Of a stretch of DNA of 64,000 nucleotides, positions 1 to 8,145 are shown in pieces. This DNA is from an uncultured Bacteroidia bacterium. GTDB lineage: Bacteria > Bacteroidota > Bacteroidia > Bacteroidales > UBA932. A program made the position numbers and the translations under genes. How positions within the stretch are numbered: the first letter of the stretch is position 1; every line of letters begins with the position of its first letter. The stretch is from assembly GCA_902773925.1 (NCBI GenBank), contig CACYGI010000001.1, forward strand, positions 372,001 to 436,000, read 5' to 3'. The notes beneath the pieces were generated by a model. That model saw only the letters and a program-made list of their open reading frames with translations, had not been told where the DNA came from and ran no database searches.

Positions 1-384
1 GTCAAGGGCCGCGGAGTCGCGCTTGTCGCAGAGAACAAATCCCAGAAAACCACAGACCGCAGCAGTCGCGTAGTGCGCCTCAAGACCTGCCTGAGCCTGA
101 TCGAGAACAGTATCGCAGAGCGCGGACCGCGCTACATTTACATCTGCGTATTCGATCCCGACGGCAACCAGATCATGAGCTCGTCAGTTGACCAGCGCCG
201 CGAATTTACCTGCGGCGGCGAGTCGCTCGTCAGTTCCGCATGCCGTCAGGTCGATTACCAGGGTGAAGAGGTGGATGTCTGCATCTATCTCAATACCGAC
301 GAGGCTTTTGTCAAGGGCGTTTACACCGTGAATGCCTACACCACGGAGACGAAGCTCGGTACGGCCGACATTCTGCTGCGCTGA
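1..384 (+). CDS. Conserved hypothetical protein, C-terminal part (5' end outside window)
   Basis: The reading frame is open from the first base of the window and stops at 382-384, so this is the C-terminal 127 residues of a longer protein. An internal GTG at 73 is unlikely to be the start because the frame upstream also reads as protein. The visible part looks like a compact beta-rich domain (YIYICVFDPDG, then repeated short strands). It resembles from memory the C-terminal domain of a Bacteroidetes coiled-coil protein often loosely labelled a chromosome segregation protein; that assignment is weak. The stop overlaps the start of hemW by one base, which suggests co-transcription and translational coupling. 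Function unknown. Confidence 0.75.
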   Translation, partial: VKGRGVALVAENKSQKTTDRSSRVVRLKTCLSLIENSIAERGPRYIYICVFDPDGNQIMSSSVDQRREFTCGGESLVSSACRQVDYQGEEVDVCIYLNTDEAFVKGVYTVNAYTTETKLGTADILLR

Positions 385-1496
385 TGGCAGGCATTTACGT
401 CCATATCCCGTTCTGCTCCTCGTTCTGTCTCTATTGCGACTTTTATTCGGAGCTTGCGGCGGGCAAGATGGACGGTTGGATCGAAGCCCTTTCCCTCGAG
501 ATTTCCCGAAGGAAAGGGTTTCTCCATACTGCACCTTCTACGCTTTATCTGGGCGGCGGGACTCCGTCGCTGCTGAGTGAGGCGCAGTTGCGCCGGCTGA
601 TGGCGGCCCTGCGCTCGGGTTTCGGTCTTGGAGCCCTGGAGGAGGCCACCATCGAGGTCAATCCGGATGATGTTACGGCCGGAAAGGCCGCCCTGTGGCG
701 CGAGGCGGGGTTCGACCGCATCAGTATGGGCGTCCAGGCATTCGATGATGACCGCCTGCGCTGGATGCGGCGGCGTCATTCGGCCCGGGAGGCAGTCAGG
801 GCTTTCCATACCCTGAGAGAGGCCGGATTCGACAATATATCGCTAGATCTGATATTCGGTTATGCGATGCTCGACCGCGACTCGTGGCTACACGATATTG
901 GTGAGGTCATAAAGCTCGCTCCGGAGCACGTCTCCTGCTATCAGATGAGCATCGAGCCGGGAAGCGCACTGGGGGAGATGGCCTCCGCAGGCAGGTATGC
1001 CGAGCCGTCGCAGGAAGTCTGCGCCGCAGAGTACAGTATGCTTCAGCAGAGGCTCTCAGATGCCGGTTACCGGCAATATGAGATATCCAATTTCGCCCGT
1101 GAGGGCTTCCGTGCCCGACATAACAGCGCCTACTGGCGGCGCGAGCCGTATCTGGGCCTCGGTCCGGGGGCGCACAGTTTCGACGGCGAAAGCAGGTACT
1201 GGAATGAGGCTGACCTGGACGGCTATATTGCGGCTCTGCGGAGCGGAGAAGATGCCCCCGGCGGCAGCGAGACGCTTTCGGCCGCAGATGTTTTCAACGA
1301 ACAGCTGATGCTCGGCCTTCGTACGATCGAGGGGCTTGATACTGCCGCTCTGGATGGCGGACTGCTCTGCGGAGCGCAACCTGCCATTGAAAAGGCTGCA
1401 GGCCGCGGAGATCTGATCCTCGAGGGCACTCGCATCCGCATCCCCGCCGGACGGCTTTTCGTCTCCGATGCTATCGTCGCGGCGCTGTTTCAGTAA
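384..1496 (+). CDS. hemW: HemW-like radical SAM protein (heme chaperone family)
   Basis: 370 residues, normal for the family. The radical SAM motif CxxxCxxC is at C11, C15 and C18 (HIPFCSSFCLYCDFY), followed by the glycine-rich SAM-binding stretch LYLGGGTPSLL. The HemW signature HNSAYW followed by GLGPGAHSF lies near residue 250. HemW proteins were long annotated as oxygen-independent coproporphyrinogen III oxidase but are thought to bind and transfer heme. The CxxxCxxC spacing with Phe/Tyr neighbours fits HemW or HemN equally, and the short length without a HemN-type N-terminal extension favours HemW. The start ATG overlaps the stop of the preceding gene by one base. pyrH follows after 56 bases with its own promoter. 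Confidence 0.93.
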   Translation: MAGIYVHIPFCSSFCLYCDFYSELAAGKMDGWIEALSLEISRRKGFLHTAPSTLYLGGGTPSLLSEAQLRRLMAALRSGFGLGALEEATIEVNPDDVTAGKAALWREAGFDRISMGVQAFDDDRLRWMRRRHSAREAVRAFHTLREAGFDNISLDLIFGYAMLDRDSWLHDIGEVIKLAPEHVSCYQMSIEPGSALGEMASAGRYAEPSQEVCAAEYSMLQQRLSDAGYRQYEISNFAREGFRARHNSAYWRREPYLGLGPGAHSFDGESRYWNEADLDGYIAALRSGEDAPGGSETLSAADVFNEQLMLGLRTIEGLDTAALDGGLLCGAQPAIEKAAGRGDLILEGTRIRIPAGRLFVSDAIVAALFQ

Positions 1497-1498
1497 AA

Positions 1499-1530
1499 TT
1501 TGCTAATAAACAAGGCTTTTACTACTTTTG
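1499..1530 (+). promoter_or_regulatory. Bacteroidetes-type promoter upstream of pyrH
   Basis: TTTG at 1499-1502, a 20-base spacer, and TACTTTTG at 1523-1530 match the -33/-7 consensus TTTG-N19-21-TAnnTTTG. It lies just after the hemW stop and 22 bases before the pyrH ATG. Confidence 0.7.
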
Positions 1531-1552
1531 TCTGATTAACAATCAGCAAGAG

Positions 1553-2266
1553 ATGAAGTACAACCGTATATTGCTCAAACTTAGCGGCGAAGCTATCGGC
1601 GGAGCTGATGGCCGCGGGATCGACGAAAGTGTGCTTGCGCGTTTTGCAGGCGAGATTGCGGACGTTGTCCGCGCAGGAGTCCAGGTGGCCGTGGTTATCG
1701 GCGGCGGCAACATTTTCCGTGGTCTGCAGGGTGTGGGCAAGGGTTTCGACCGCGTGCAGGGCGACCAGATGGGAATGCTCGCCACTGTCATCAACAGCAA
1801 GGCGCTTGCGGTTTTCCTGCACGAGCAGGGCGTAAAGGCCGAAGTATTTACGGCGACGCCGATGCGCCCGATGGCAAAGTATTATATGCGCGACGAAGTG
1901 CTTGAGGCTATGAATCACGGATGCGTGGCGCTGCTTTCCGGCGGCACCGGCAATCCCTTCTTCACGACCGACAGCGGCGCGGCCCTGCGGGCCTGCGAGC
2001 TTCATCTGGATGCAGTTCTCAAGGGCACCAAGGTGGATGGCGTGTACGACAGCGACCCGAAGAAGAACCCTTCGGCCAGGCGTTACGACAAGCTGAGTTT
2101 CGCCCGCGCCATCGCAGAGGACCTGCGCATAATGGACCAGACCGCATTCACGCTGTGCCGCGAGAATGACGTTCCCATCGTGGTATTCGACATCAACCGC
2201 CCCGGCGCGCTTATGGACGTTGTCAAGGGCGAGCCGGTGGGTACGCTGGTCTCCAATTCCGATTAA
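1553..2266 (+). CDS. pyrH: Uridylate kinase (UMP kinase)
   Basis: 237 residues of the amino-acid kinase fold. It converts UMP to UDP with ATP in pyrimidine nucleotide synthesis, in the cytoplasm. Visible motifs: KLSGEA (residues 9-14), the glycine-rich loop GGGNIFRG (50-57), the UMP-binding region around GDQMGMLATVIN, and a C-terminal ATP-site stretch TKVDGVYDSDPKKNP. Length and motif order are those of bacterial hexameric PyrH. frr follows 11 bases downstream; pyrH-frr is a common bacterial neighbour pair, usually with tsf upstream, which is not seen here. A well-matched promoter sits directly upstream. Confidence 0.97.
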   Translation: MKYNRILLKLSGEAIGGADGRGIDESVLARFAGEIADVVRAGVQVAVVIGGGNIFRGLQGVGKGFDRVQGDQMGMLATVINSKALAVFLHEQGVKAEVFTATPMRPMAKYYMRDEVLEAMNHGCVALLSGGTGNPFFTTDSGAALRACELHLDAVLKGTKVDGVYDSDPKKNPSARRYDKLSFARAIAEDLRIMDQTAFTLCRENDVPIVVFDINRPGALMDVVKGEPVGTLVSNSD

Positions 2267-2277
2267 ATCCTTATTAT

Positions 2278-2841
2278 ATGATAGAGAAATCCAAAGAGGT
2301 CATCGCAAAGTCGAAGACCAAGATGGGGGAGGCAGTCGCCCACCTCGAAGAAGAATTGAAGAATTATCGCGTCGGCAAGGCCAATCCGGCCGTGTTCAAC
2401 AATGTCATGGTGTCATATTACGGCAATATGACCCCCGTTCCGCAGACGGCCAGCATCACGACGCCCGACGCGAAGACGATCATCATCCAGCCCTGGGACA
2501 AGAGCCTGATCCACGCCATCGAGAAGGCCATAATGGATGCCAATCTCGGCTTTACTCCGCAGAACAACGGCGAGTCGATCCGCATCAACGTCCCGGCCCT
2601 GACCGAGGAGCGTCGCAAGGATCTGGTCAAGAAGGCCCGCACCGAAGGCGAGAACACCCGTGTCAGCATCCGCAGCGCCCGCCGCGATGCTATCGAGACT
2701 CTCAAGAAGATGATCAAGGAAGGTCTTCCCGAGGATGTCGAGAAGGATGCCGAGGCAGAGGTACAGAAGGATACCGACAACTTCAACAAGAAGGTCGATG
2801 ATATCCTCGCTGCCAAGGAAAAGGAGATAATGACGGTCTAA
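2278..2841 (+). CDS. frr: Ribosome recycling factor
   Basis: 187 residues, typical for RRF (about 185). With EF-G it splits post-termination ribosomes into subunits. Visible hallmarks are the N-terminal helix (KTKMGEAVAHLEEELKNYRVGKANP), the domain II segment with TPVPQTASITTPDAKTIIIQPWD, and the C-terminal helical arm with the RRF signature PALTEERRKDLVKKA and RRDA. It starts 11 bases after pyrH and very likely shares its transcript. The stop is one base from the stop of the convergent miaA gene, leaving no room for a separate terminator. Confidence 0.97.
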   Translation: MIEKSKEVIAKSKTKMGEAVAHLEEELKNYRVGKANPAVFNNVMVSYYGNMTPVPQTASITTPDAKTIIIQPWDKSLIHAIEKAIMDANLGFTPQNNGESIRINVPALTEERRKDLVKKARTEGENTRVSIRSARRDAIETLKKMIKEGLPEDVEKDAEAEVQKDTDNFNKKVDDILAAKEKEIMTV

Positions 2842-2842
2842 G

Positions 2843-3700
2843 CTAAGGCTTTATCCATTCGATCTGGATCCCGCGGCGCTCCATCCCGCGGAACCAGGTC
2901 ATCTGCCGTTTTGCAAACTGGTGGATTGCTATGCGCAGGCGCTCCTCCATCTGTTCCCGCGTGAGCTCGCCGATAAGGTAGAGCGTCACGAATTTGTATT
3001 CCAGACCATAGTACAGAAGGTCTTCAGGCGCGATGCCGCTCTCCAGCAGGCCTCGGACCTCATCTATCATACCCTCGTCCAGCCGCTGTGCGAGGCGCCG
3101 GTCGATGCGGGCGTTGCGCTCCTCGCGCGAAACGCTGATGCCGAGATACTTGGTATTCTTGGGCAGGAACGAGGTATGCGTAACGGGGTGGTCCTCCTCC
3201 CAGATGGCGATCTCCAGCGCGCGGATAAGCCTCTGGCGCGTATCGTAATCCGTGGTATTGTGCGGCTTGCGGATGGCCTCGTAGCGGGCGATCAGCTCCT
3301 CAGTCGGAAGGGTGTCCAGCTCGTTGCGTAGCTTCTGGTCGGCCGGCACGTCCGGCAGATAGTAGCCGCACGTGGCCGCTTCGATATACAGGCCGCTGCC
3401 GCCGCAGAGGATGGGGCGTTTCCCGCGGGAGAGGATATCCTGATAGGCAGCCTCGAAGTCGTGCTGGTAACGGTAGATGTTGTATTTCTCACCGGCCGGG
3501 ACGATATCTATCAGGTGATATGGCACCTGTCCGTATTCGACAAGATCCTTGCCTGTGCCGATATCCATACCGCGATAGACCTGCCGCGAGTCGGCCGAGA
3601 GGATCTCGCCGTCAAGTTGCTGAGCGAGCTGCACGGCATAACGCGTTTTACCCGAGGCGGTCGGGCCGATAACGGCTATGAGATCATACTGGTCGTACAT
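2843..3700 (-). CDS. miaA: tRNA dimethylallyltransferase
   Basis: 285 residues, slightly short for MiaA (about 300-315). It transfers a dimethylallyl group to N6 of A37 in tRNAs that read UNN codons. The P-loop is GPTASGKT (residues 12-19), followed by the DMAPP-pocket motif SADSRQVYRGMDIGTGK and a later GGSGLYIEA loop. The C-terminal half has the usual YYGLEYKF and QFAKRQMTWFRG segments, the latter being the tRNA-binding QxRRYAKRQxTWFR-type motif. Converges with frr. Divergent from smpB across a 58-base gap that contains two outward-facing -7 boxes. Confidence 0.95.
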   Translation of the reverse strand: MYDQYDLIAVIGPTASGKTRYAVQLAQQLDGEILSADSRQVYRGMDIGTGKDLVEYGQVPYHLIDIVPAGEKYNIYRYQHDFEAAYQDILSRGKRPILCGGSGLYIEAATCGYYLPDVPADQKLRNELDTLPTEELIARYEAIRKPHNTTDYDTRQRLIRALEIAIWEEDHPVTHTSFLPKNTKYLGISVSREERNARIDRRLAQRLDEGMIDEVRGLLESGIAPEDLLYYGLEYKFVTLYLIGELTREQMEERLRIAIHQFAKRQMTWFRGMERRGIQIEWIKP

Positions 3701-3721
3701 CAGCGGGCGCTATTTACCTTG

Positions 3722-3729
3722 CAAAAATA
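3722..3729 (-). promoter_or_regulatory. Candidate -7 box for miaA
   Basis: Reads TATTTTTG on the minus strand, a match to TAnnTTTG, 21 bases upstream of the miaA start. No clear -33 TTTG at the expected spacing. Confidence 0.45.
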
Positions 3730-3743
3730 CGATTTCTTTTTGT

Positions 3744-3751
3744 TAACTTTG
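3744..3751 (+). promoter_or_regulatory. Candidate -7 box for smpB
   Basis: TAACTTTG matches TAnnTTTG seven bases before the smpB ATG. A partial -33 (CTTG near 3718-3721) lies 22 bases upstream. The mRNA leader would be very short. Confidence 0.45.
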
Positions 3752-3758
3752 TAACCCT

Positions 3759-4217
3759 ATGGCAAAAGGCAAGGCCAAAATAGAGATTCGCAACAAGCGC
3801 GCTTCGTTCGAATACGAGCTGCTGGAGCATTTCACCGCCGGCATCGTGCTTACCGGCTCGGAGATCAAGAGTATCCGGGCGGGCAAGGCATCGCTCGTGG
3901 ACAGCTACTGCTATTTCGTCGCAGAGGAGCTGTTCATCAAGAATATGAACGTGGCCGAGTACTGGTGGGGTTCAGCTTTCAGCCGTCAGGATCCGCGCCG
4001 CGACCGCAAGCTGCTCCTTACGCGCCGTGAGCTTAACAAGCTGCACCGCGCCGTCAAGGAGAAGGGCATGACCATCGTGGCCACGCGCCTCTTTATCTCC
4101 GATGGCGGCTATGCCAAGGTAGATATATCTCTCGCGCGAGGCAAACGGGAGTTCGACAAGCGCGAGAGTATCAAGGATAAAGATATGCGTCGCGAATCAC
4201 AGCGAAGAGAGGAATGA
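3759..4217 (+). CDS. smpB: SsrA-binding protein (trans-translation)
   Basis: 152 residues, the usual SmpB size. It binds tmRNA and brings it to stalled ribosomes. Signature segments are visible: [13 protein letters not shown] at the N-terminus, [21 protein letters not shown] (the core tmRNA-binding motif), [13 protein letters not shown], and a basic C-terminal tail ([19 protein letters not shown]) that enters the mRNA channel. The downstream gene starts inside its last codon (ATGA overlap, 4214-4217), so the two are probably translationally coupled. Confidence 0.97.
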   Translation: MAKGKAKIEIRNKRASFEYELLEHFTAGIVLTGSEIKSIRAGKASLVDSYCYFVAEELFIKNMNVAEYWWGSAFSRQDPRRDRKLLLTRRELNKLHRAVKEKGMTIVATRLFISDGGYAKVDISLARGKREFDKRESIKDKDMRRESQRREE

Positions 4218-4669
4218 AACGTATTCTGATGATATTGGTTGCCGTCCTGGCGTTTACCTGCACCGGTTATGCGCAGGGTGCCGTCGGCGTGCGTGTAGGC
4301 TGCCTGTCCGGAATCAGTGCCGAGGCATCCTTCCAGAGCGAGTTCTCGTACCATCACAGGTTGGAACTGGATGCCGGTATTTCAAATATTACCAAGTCTC
4401 CTGTGTGGTTCAACCTGACGGCGGCATACCACTATCGCTCGTATCTTTTGTCTCGGACCAACTGGTTCGCCGGTCCGGCGCTTGCGGCACGCGTTTCGAC
4501 TGACCCGCACGCCGGTTTGGCCGCAGGTCTGCAGGCAGGCCTCGAATACGAACTCGACATCCTGCCGCTTACCATTTCACTCGACTTTCGCCCGATGGTG
4601 AACGTCCTCGGCCCCTACGCCTACCATCCCTACTTCGACCTGGGCCTCAGTTTGAGGTATTTGATCTAA
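4214..4669 (+). CDS. Small secreted, probably outer-membrane barrel-like protein
   Basis: 151 residues with a signal peptide ([21 protein letters not shown], cleavage probably after A20 or Q21). The remainder is rich in alternating hydrophobic and polar strands ending in aromatic or aliphatic residues ([41 protein letters not shown]). The last strand ends in the pattern seen in outer-membrane beta barrels. No enzyme motif is visible. Its ATG overlaps the smpB stop by four bases, and its stop overlaps that of the convergent gene by three bases. Function not recognised; similar small barrel proteins are common in Bacteroidetes. Confidence 0.75.
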   Translation: MKRILMILVAVLAFTCTGYAQGAVGVRVGCLSGISAEASFQSEFSYHHRLELDAGISNITKSPVWFNLTAAYHYRSYLLSRTNWFAGPALAARVSTDPHAGLAAGLQAGLEYELDILPLTISLDFRPMVNVLGPYAYHPYFDLGLSLRYLI

Positions 4670-5925
4670 TACGTCACCCCGATGATATAGGGTACGCCGT
4701 TGAGGACTTCGAGGCGGCCGATGTACTGTGTGCCGTAAACGGGCGAGAGGGTGGTCTCTACGGTAGTGTCGCAGAATACGGACACATAGAGGCGTCCGGG
4801 GCGCGGACGGATGACCGTCAGGACCTTATCTACACCGTTCTTGACATTCTTGTACTTCGCATTGCGGCAGAAAGCGAGGTCATCGCTGTCAGCCATCAGA
4901 TGCAGGTCAAACTCCTCGTAGCCGACGACAGGCTCCAGTGAGATGCGGACGGTATCGACACCCTCCGGCACATCGACATAGAAATGATGATACTGGCGGT
5001 CGCCGATACGCGTATAGTCAGGATTGTTGTCGGCGGTAACGGCAGTCATAGCGCGTTTGCCGCCATTGACAAGTTCGCCCTTGATGCGCGGAGCGCCGTT
5101 TCCGTCAAGCGCATAAAGCACCATCGAAGCCATCATTTCCAGCGCCTTGCCTGTCGTCTTGCCCTCCGGATGCGGGCCGCAGCAGATCACGCGGCCGGTA
5201 TTCTCATTCTCCTTCCAGGCCCAGACGGCAGCATTGCCGTTCATAGACTTCGGCGGATAAGCATAATCGAAAAGAGCCTCGCAGCCCGGAATCATATCCG
5301 CATAATCCATATAGCAACCGCCATTGTGATAGACGCTGTCGATATAACGGTCCCCGTCGAAATCGAAATACTTCAGCGCGGGAGAATTCCCAGGAATCGT
5401 AATGCCCACATAAGTGTCCGCCAGTCCGGCGTTGGTGCAGATGCCCGGATAGATGCCGATATACTCGTCGTGAATACGCTTGTGAGTGCCGATGGTAGCG
5501 ACATAAGCACCGGCGCAGTTGCCCACATACGAGCCGCCGGCCTTGACATACTCGCGAATACGAGCGCGGCCCGCCTCGGTCAGGCTCCTGCCGTGTCCAC
5601 CGCCGCTGCCGCCATTGACGAAAATCATACGGAAACGCGGAGCACCGTCCGGATAGAGCAGCCAACCGTTGGAGTCATACTCTCCGCCGATAAAAGCGTG
5701 GTTCTGCTGCAGCGTATCCATAACGGTACGTGACTTCGTCTCGGCGCTGCGGAGCACTTCGAGGCTCAATCCGAGCGCACGGGTGGCGGGCAGGTCGCGG
5801 CGTGAAGACAGGCTCATACCGCCGTCCATATACACGTCCTTATAATATCCGTCGTTGTTCTGCGCCGACAGCGTGACGGGCATCAGCGCGACTGCTGCCA
5901 GCAGGAATGCGAAATATCGTTTCAT
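4666..5925 (-). CDS. Secreted glutamine-amidotransferase-fold (BPL_N-like) protein with C-terminal beta domain, copy 1
   Basis: 419 residues. Signal peptide at 1-21 (ends TLSAQ). The middle (about 75-275) resembles the class I glutamine-amidotransferase fold of the N-terminal domain of eukaryotic biotin-protein ligase (BPL_N): IFVNGGSGGGHG, a nucleophile elbow GSYVGNCAGAYVA with C137, and GPHPEG with H253 and E255 in the positions of a Cys-His-Glu triad. A second conserved cysteine lies in HNGGC (C205). The C-terminal part (about 290-419) looks like a pre-peptidase C-terminal (PPC) beta-sandwich (RQYHHFYVDVPEG, EEFDLHLMADSDD). The start overlaps the stop of the paralog upstream by one base. 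Substrate unknown. Confidence 0.8.
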   Translation of the reverse strand: MKRYFAFLLAAVALMPVTLSAQNNDGYYKDVYMDGGMSLSSRRDLPATRALGLSLEVLRSAETKSRTVMDTLQQNHAFIGGEYDSNGWLLYPDGAPRFRMIFVNGGSGGGHGRSLTEAGRARIREYVKAGGSYVGNCAGAYVATIGTHKRIHDEYIGIYPGICTNAGLADTYVGITIPGNSPALKYFDFDGDRYIDSVYHNGGCYMDYADMIPGCEALFDYAYPPKSMNGNAAVWAWKENENTGRVICCGPHPEGKTTGKALEMMASMVLYALDGNGAPRIKGELVNGGKRAMTAVTADNNPDYTRIGDRQYHHFYVDVPEGVDTVRISLEPVVGYEEFDLHLMADSDDLAFCRNAKYKNVKNGVDKVLTVIRPRPGRLYVSVFCDTTVETTLSPVYGTQYIGRLEVLNGVPYIIGVTY

Positions 5926-7247
5926 TACTTCGAATAAACTTCAGGTTCGTCAAGAACGGTTGCGGTGATGGTATAAGGCACGCCGTTGAGCACCTCTACG
6001 CGGCCGGTATATTGCTCGCCGTTCTTAGTGACAACGGTATCGACAGTCGTAAAGCAGAAAACTGAAATATACAGCAGTCCAGCCTTGGGAGCGTCGATAT
6101 AGAGAGACTTCTCGGCGCCGAGTTCGACATTGTGATACTTCGCGTTGTCATTGAATACCGGACCGTCGAAGCCTGCGAACAGGAACAGGTCGAAATCAGC
6201 ATAACCCTTGTCGGGCTTGAGGTCGATGCGCACCTGCTTAGCGCCTTTCGGCACCTTGAAGGTGAAATGGTGGAACTGGCGGTCGCCGATGGCCGTAAAT
6301 TCGGGCAGTTTATCGTGGCTGCGCAGGGTCATTATGCGCGTCTCGCCGTTCTGCAGCTCGCCCTTGATGCGGGGCGCACCGTTGCCTTCCATAGCGTAGC
6401 GGATCATACCCGCAAACATTTCGAGGCGGTCGCCGCTCACCATCTTCTCCGGATGCGAGCCGGTCACCACCACGCGGCCGGTATATTCATCTGCCTTGTA
6501 AGCCCAGGCATTTACCTCCTGGTGAATGGACCTCTTGAGGTTGAGGGTATCGCCCACGAAACGCAGAAGCACTTCGGTGCCCTTCGGAGCATTTGCAGTA
6601 TGCATAAAGCAGCCGCCGTTATGGCGCACGCTGTCGATCATCCGGTCGCCGCCGAAATCATAATATTTCAGGAGGGGAGACTTCTTCTCGACGGTAAGGC
6701 TCGTTGCGGATTTGCTGAGTTTCGTACCGACGGTATAACCGGGCCAGATGCCTGCGTAGTCGGGGTTATCCTTATATGTGCCTTCCTTCTCGTTGAAAGT
6801 GCCCTTGCTTGCGAAAAACGCACCTGCGCACGTGCCGACATAACTGCCGCCGCCGGCCACGAACCTGCGGAAATTCTCGACGCCGTCGGCAGTCAGATTC
6901 TTGCCGTGCGTAGTGGACTTGCCACCGTTGACGTAGATCACCCTGAATCGCGCAGCGCCGTCAGGATAGAGCAGGATGCCGTTTTCGTCGATTTCCGAGC
7001 CGACGAAAACATTATGCATAAGTTCGGTTTCGTACTCCGTAGCAGGGATCTTGGTGCCGCTGTCATAGGTACGGATGCTTTCCATCGAAAGGTTGAGGAA
7101 CTGTGCGGCAGGCAACTCTTCGAGAGTATTGAGGGCGATGCCGCTGTCCATAAACAGATCCTTGTAATAGCCGCTATAACGCGTCTGGCCCTGCACCGTT
7201 GCGGTCAGCGCAACAAATGCAAGGCAAAGAATGAAGAACTTTTTCAT
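5925..7247 (-). CDS. Secreted glutamine-amidotransferase-fold (BPL_N-like) protein with C-terminal beta domain, copy 2
   Basis: 440 residues, a clear paralog of the next gene downstream, sharing the order signal peptide (1-21, ends VQGQ), GATase-like domain and PPC-like domain. Triad candidates are C140 in GSYVGTCAGAFFA and H265/E267 in TGSHPEK. The conserved block DSVRHNGGC places a second cysteine at C213. Shared opening GYYKDLFMDSGIAL resembles the same block in the third copy (32.9-35.8 kb). It starts 22 bases after the lgt stop with no -7 box in the gap, so it may belong to the transcript running from the methyltransferase-like gene through lgt. The fold suggests cleavage of an amide or related bond outside the cytoplasm, but this is inference. 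Confidence 0.8.
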   Translation of the reverse strand: MKKFFILCLAFVALTATVQGQTRYSGYYKDLFMDSGIALNTLEELPAAQFLNLSMESIRTYDSGTKIPATEYETELMHNVFVGSEIDENGILLYPDGAARFRVIYVNGGKSTTHGKNLTADGVENFRRFVAGGGSYVGTCAGAFFASKGTFNEKEGTYKDNPDYAGIWPGYTVGTKLSKSATSLTVEKKSPLLKYYDFGGDRMIDSVRHNGGCFMHTANAPKGTEVLLRFVGDTLNLKRSIHQEVNAWAYKADEYTGRVVVTGSHPEKMVSGDRLEMFAGMIRYAMEGNGAPRIKGELQNGETRIMTLRSHDKLPEFTAIGDRQFHHFTFKVPKGAKQVRIDLKPDKGYADFDLFLFAGFDGPVFNDNAKYHNVELGAEKSLYIDAPKAGLLYISVFCFTTVDTVVTKNGEQYTGRVEVLNGVPYTITATVLDEPEVYSK

Positions 7248-7269
7248 TATAAAGTAACCTTGATTTGAC

Positions 7270-8139
7270 TTATTGAGCCGCCGATTTCTTGGGCGGTCGG
7301 TAATTCTCCTTTACGGGCGGAATCCTGCGCGAAGGAGTCTTGACAATGTAGCTTCTGACTATGAAGAATATGCCCACGGCGATAAACGGAATGCTGAGGA
7401 CCTGTCCCATATTGAGTCCGAAGAAATTGTCAAAATATATGTTGGCCTGCTTGATGAACTCGATGATGAAACGCATCCCGAAGCAGACGGTGAAAAACGT
7501 GCCCAGAAGCATTCCCCGGTAGATCTTGTCGAGCTTCTTGCGGTACATCCAGAGCAGCAGGAATCCCAGCAGCAGGTATGTCAGCGACTCGTATATCTGG
7601 GTCGGATGCTTCGGTACGATCTCGCCGCGGCGCTCGAAAATGAAGCCCCAGGGCAGGTCGGTCGCGCAGCCGTAAATCTCCGAGTTGAAGAGATTGCCAA
7701 GGCGGATGAAGCAGCCTGCAAATGCCACCGCGATGACGAGGCGGTCAAGCAGCCAGAGCATTCCGAAATTGTTTTTCCTGCCATAACGGTAGCAGTACCA
7801 CCAGATGGCCAGAAGCACGCCGATGGCGCCGCCGTGCGAAGCCAGACCGCCTTTCCAGGGCTGCAGGATCTCGAACCAGTGCTCCTTTGTCAGGAAATAG
7901 GACGGCTCATAAAACAGGCAGTGACCGACGCGCGCGCCTACGATCGTGCCGATCAGCAGCGCGTAGAGCAGAGGCTCCAGCAACTTATCGGACAGGCCTT
8001 CGGCTTTGTAAAACTTCCTGAAGAGCCAGTATCCGAGAGGGAATCCAGATACGAATAGCAGCGAATACCAGCGGATGGCCAGCGGTCCGATCTTCAGGAT
8101 TATCGGATCGACATTCCAGACTATAGACAGAAAATCCAT
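7270..8139 (-). CDS. lgt: Prolipoprotein diacylglyceryl transferase
   Basis: 289 residues with seven expected membrane segments. It transfers diacylglycerol from phosphatidylglycerol to the lipobox cysteine of prolipoproteins in the inner membrane. Family signatures visible: GARVGHCLFYEP, GGLASHGGAIG (active-site region), the signature RLGNLFNSEIYG, and HPTQIYESL. The C-terminus has a short basic cytoplasmic tail. It lies six bases downstream of an rRNA-methyltransferase-like gene. Two surface lipoproteins in this window (32.9 and 35.8 kb) would be substrates. Confidence 0.96.
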   Translation of the reverse strand: MDFLSIVWNVDPIILKIGPLAIRWYSLLFVSGFPLGYWLFRKFYKAEGLSDKLLEPLLYALLIGTIVGARVGHCLFYEPSYFLTKEHWFEILQPWKGGLASHGGAIGVLLAIWWYCYRYGRKNNFGMLWLLDRLVIAVAFAGCFIRLGNLFNSEIYGCATDLPWGFIFERRGEIVPKHPTQIYESLTYLLLGFLLLWMYRKKLDKIYRGMLLGTFFTVCFGMRFIIEFIKQANIYFDNFFGLNMGQVLSIPFIAVGIFFIVRSYIVKTPSRRIPPVKENYRPPKKSAAQ

Positions 8140-8145
8140 AAGGCG

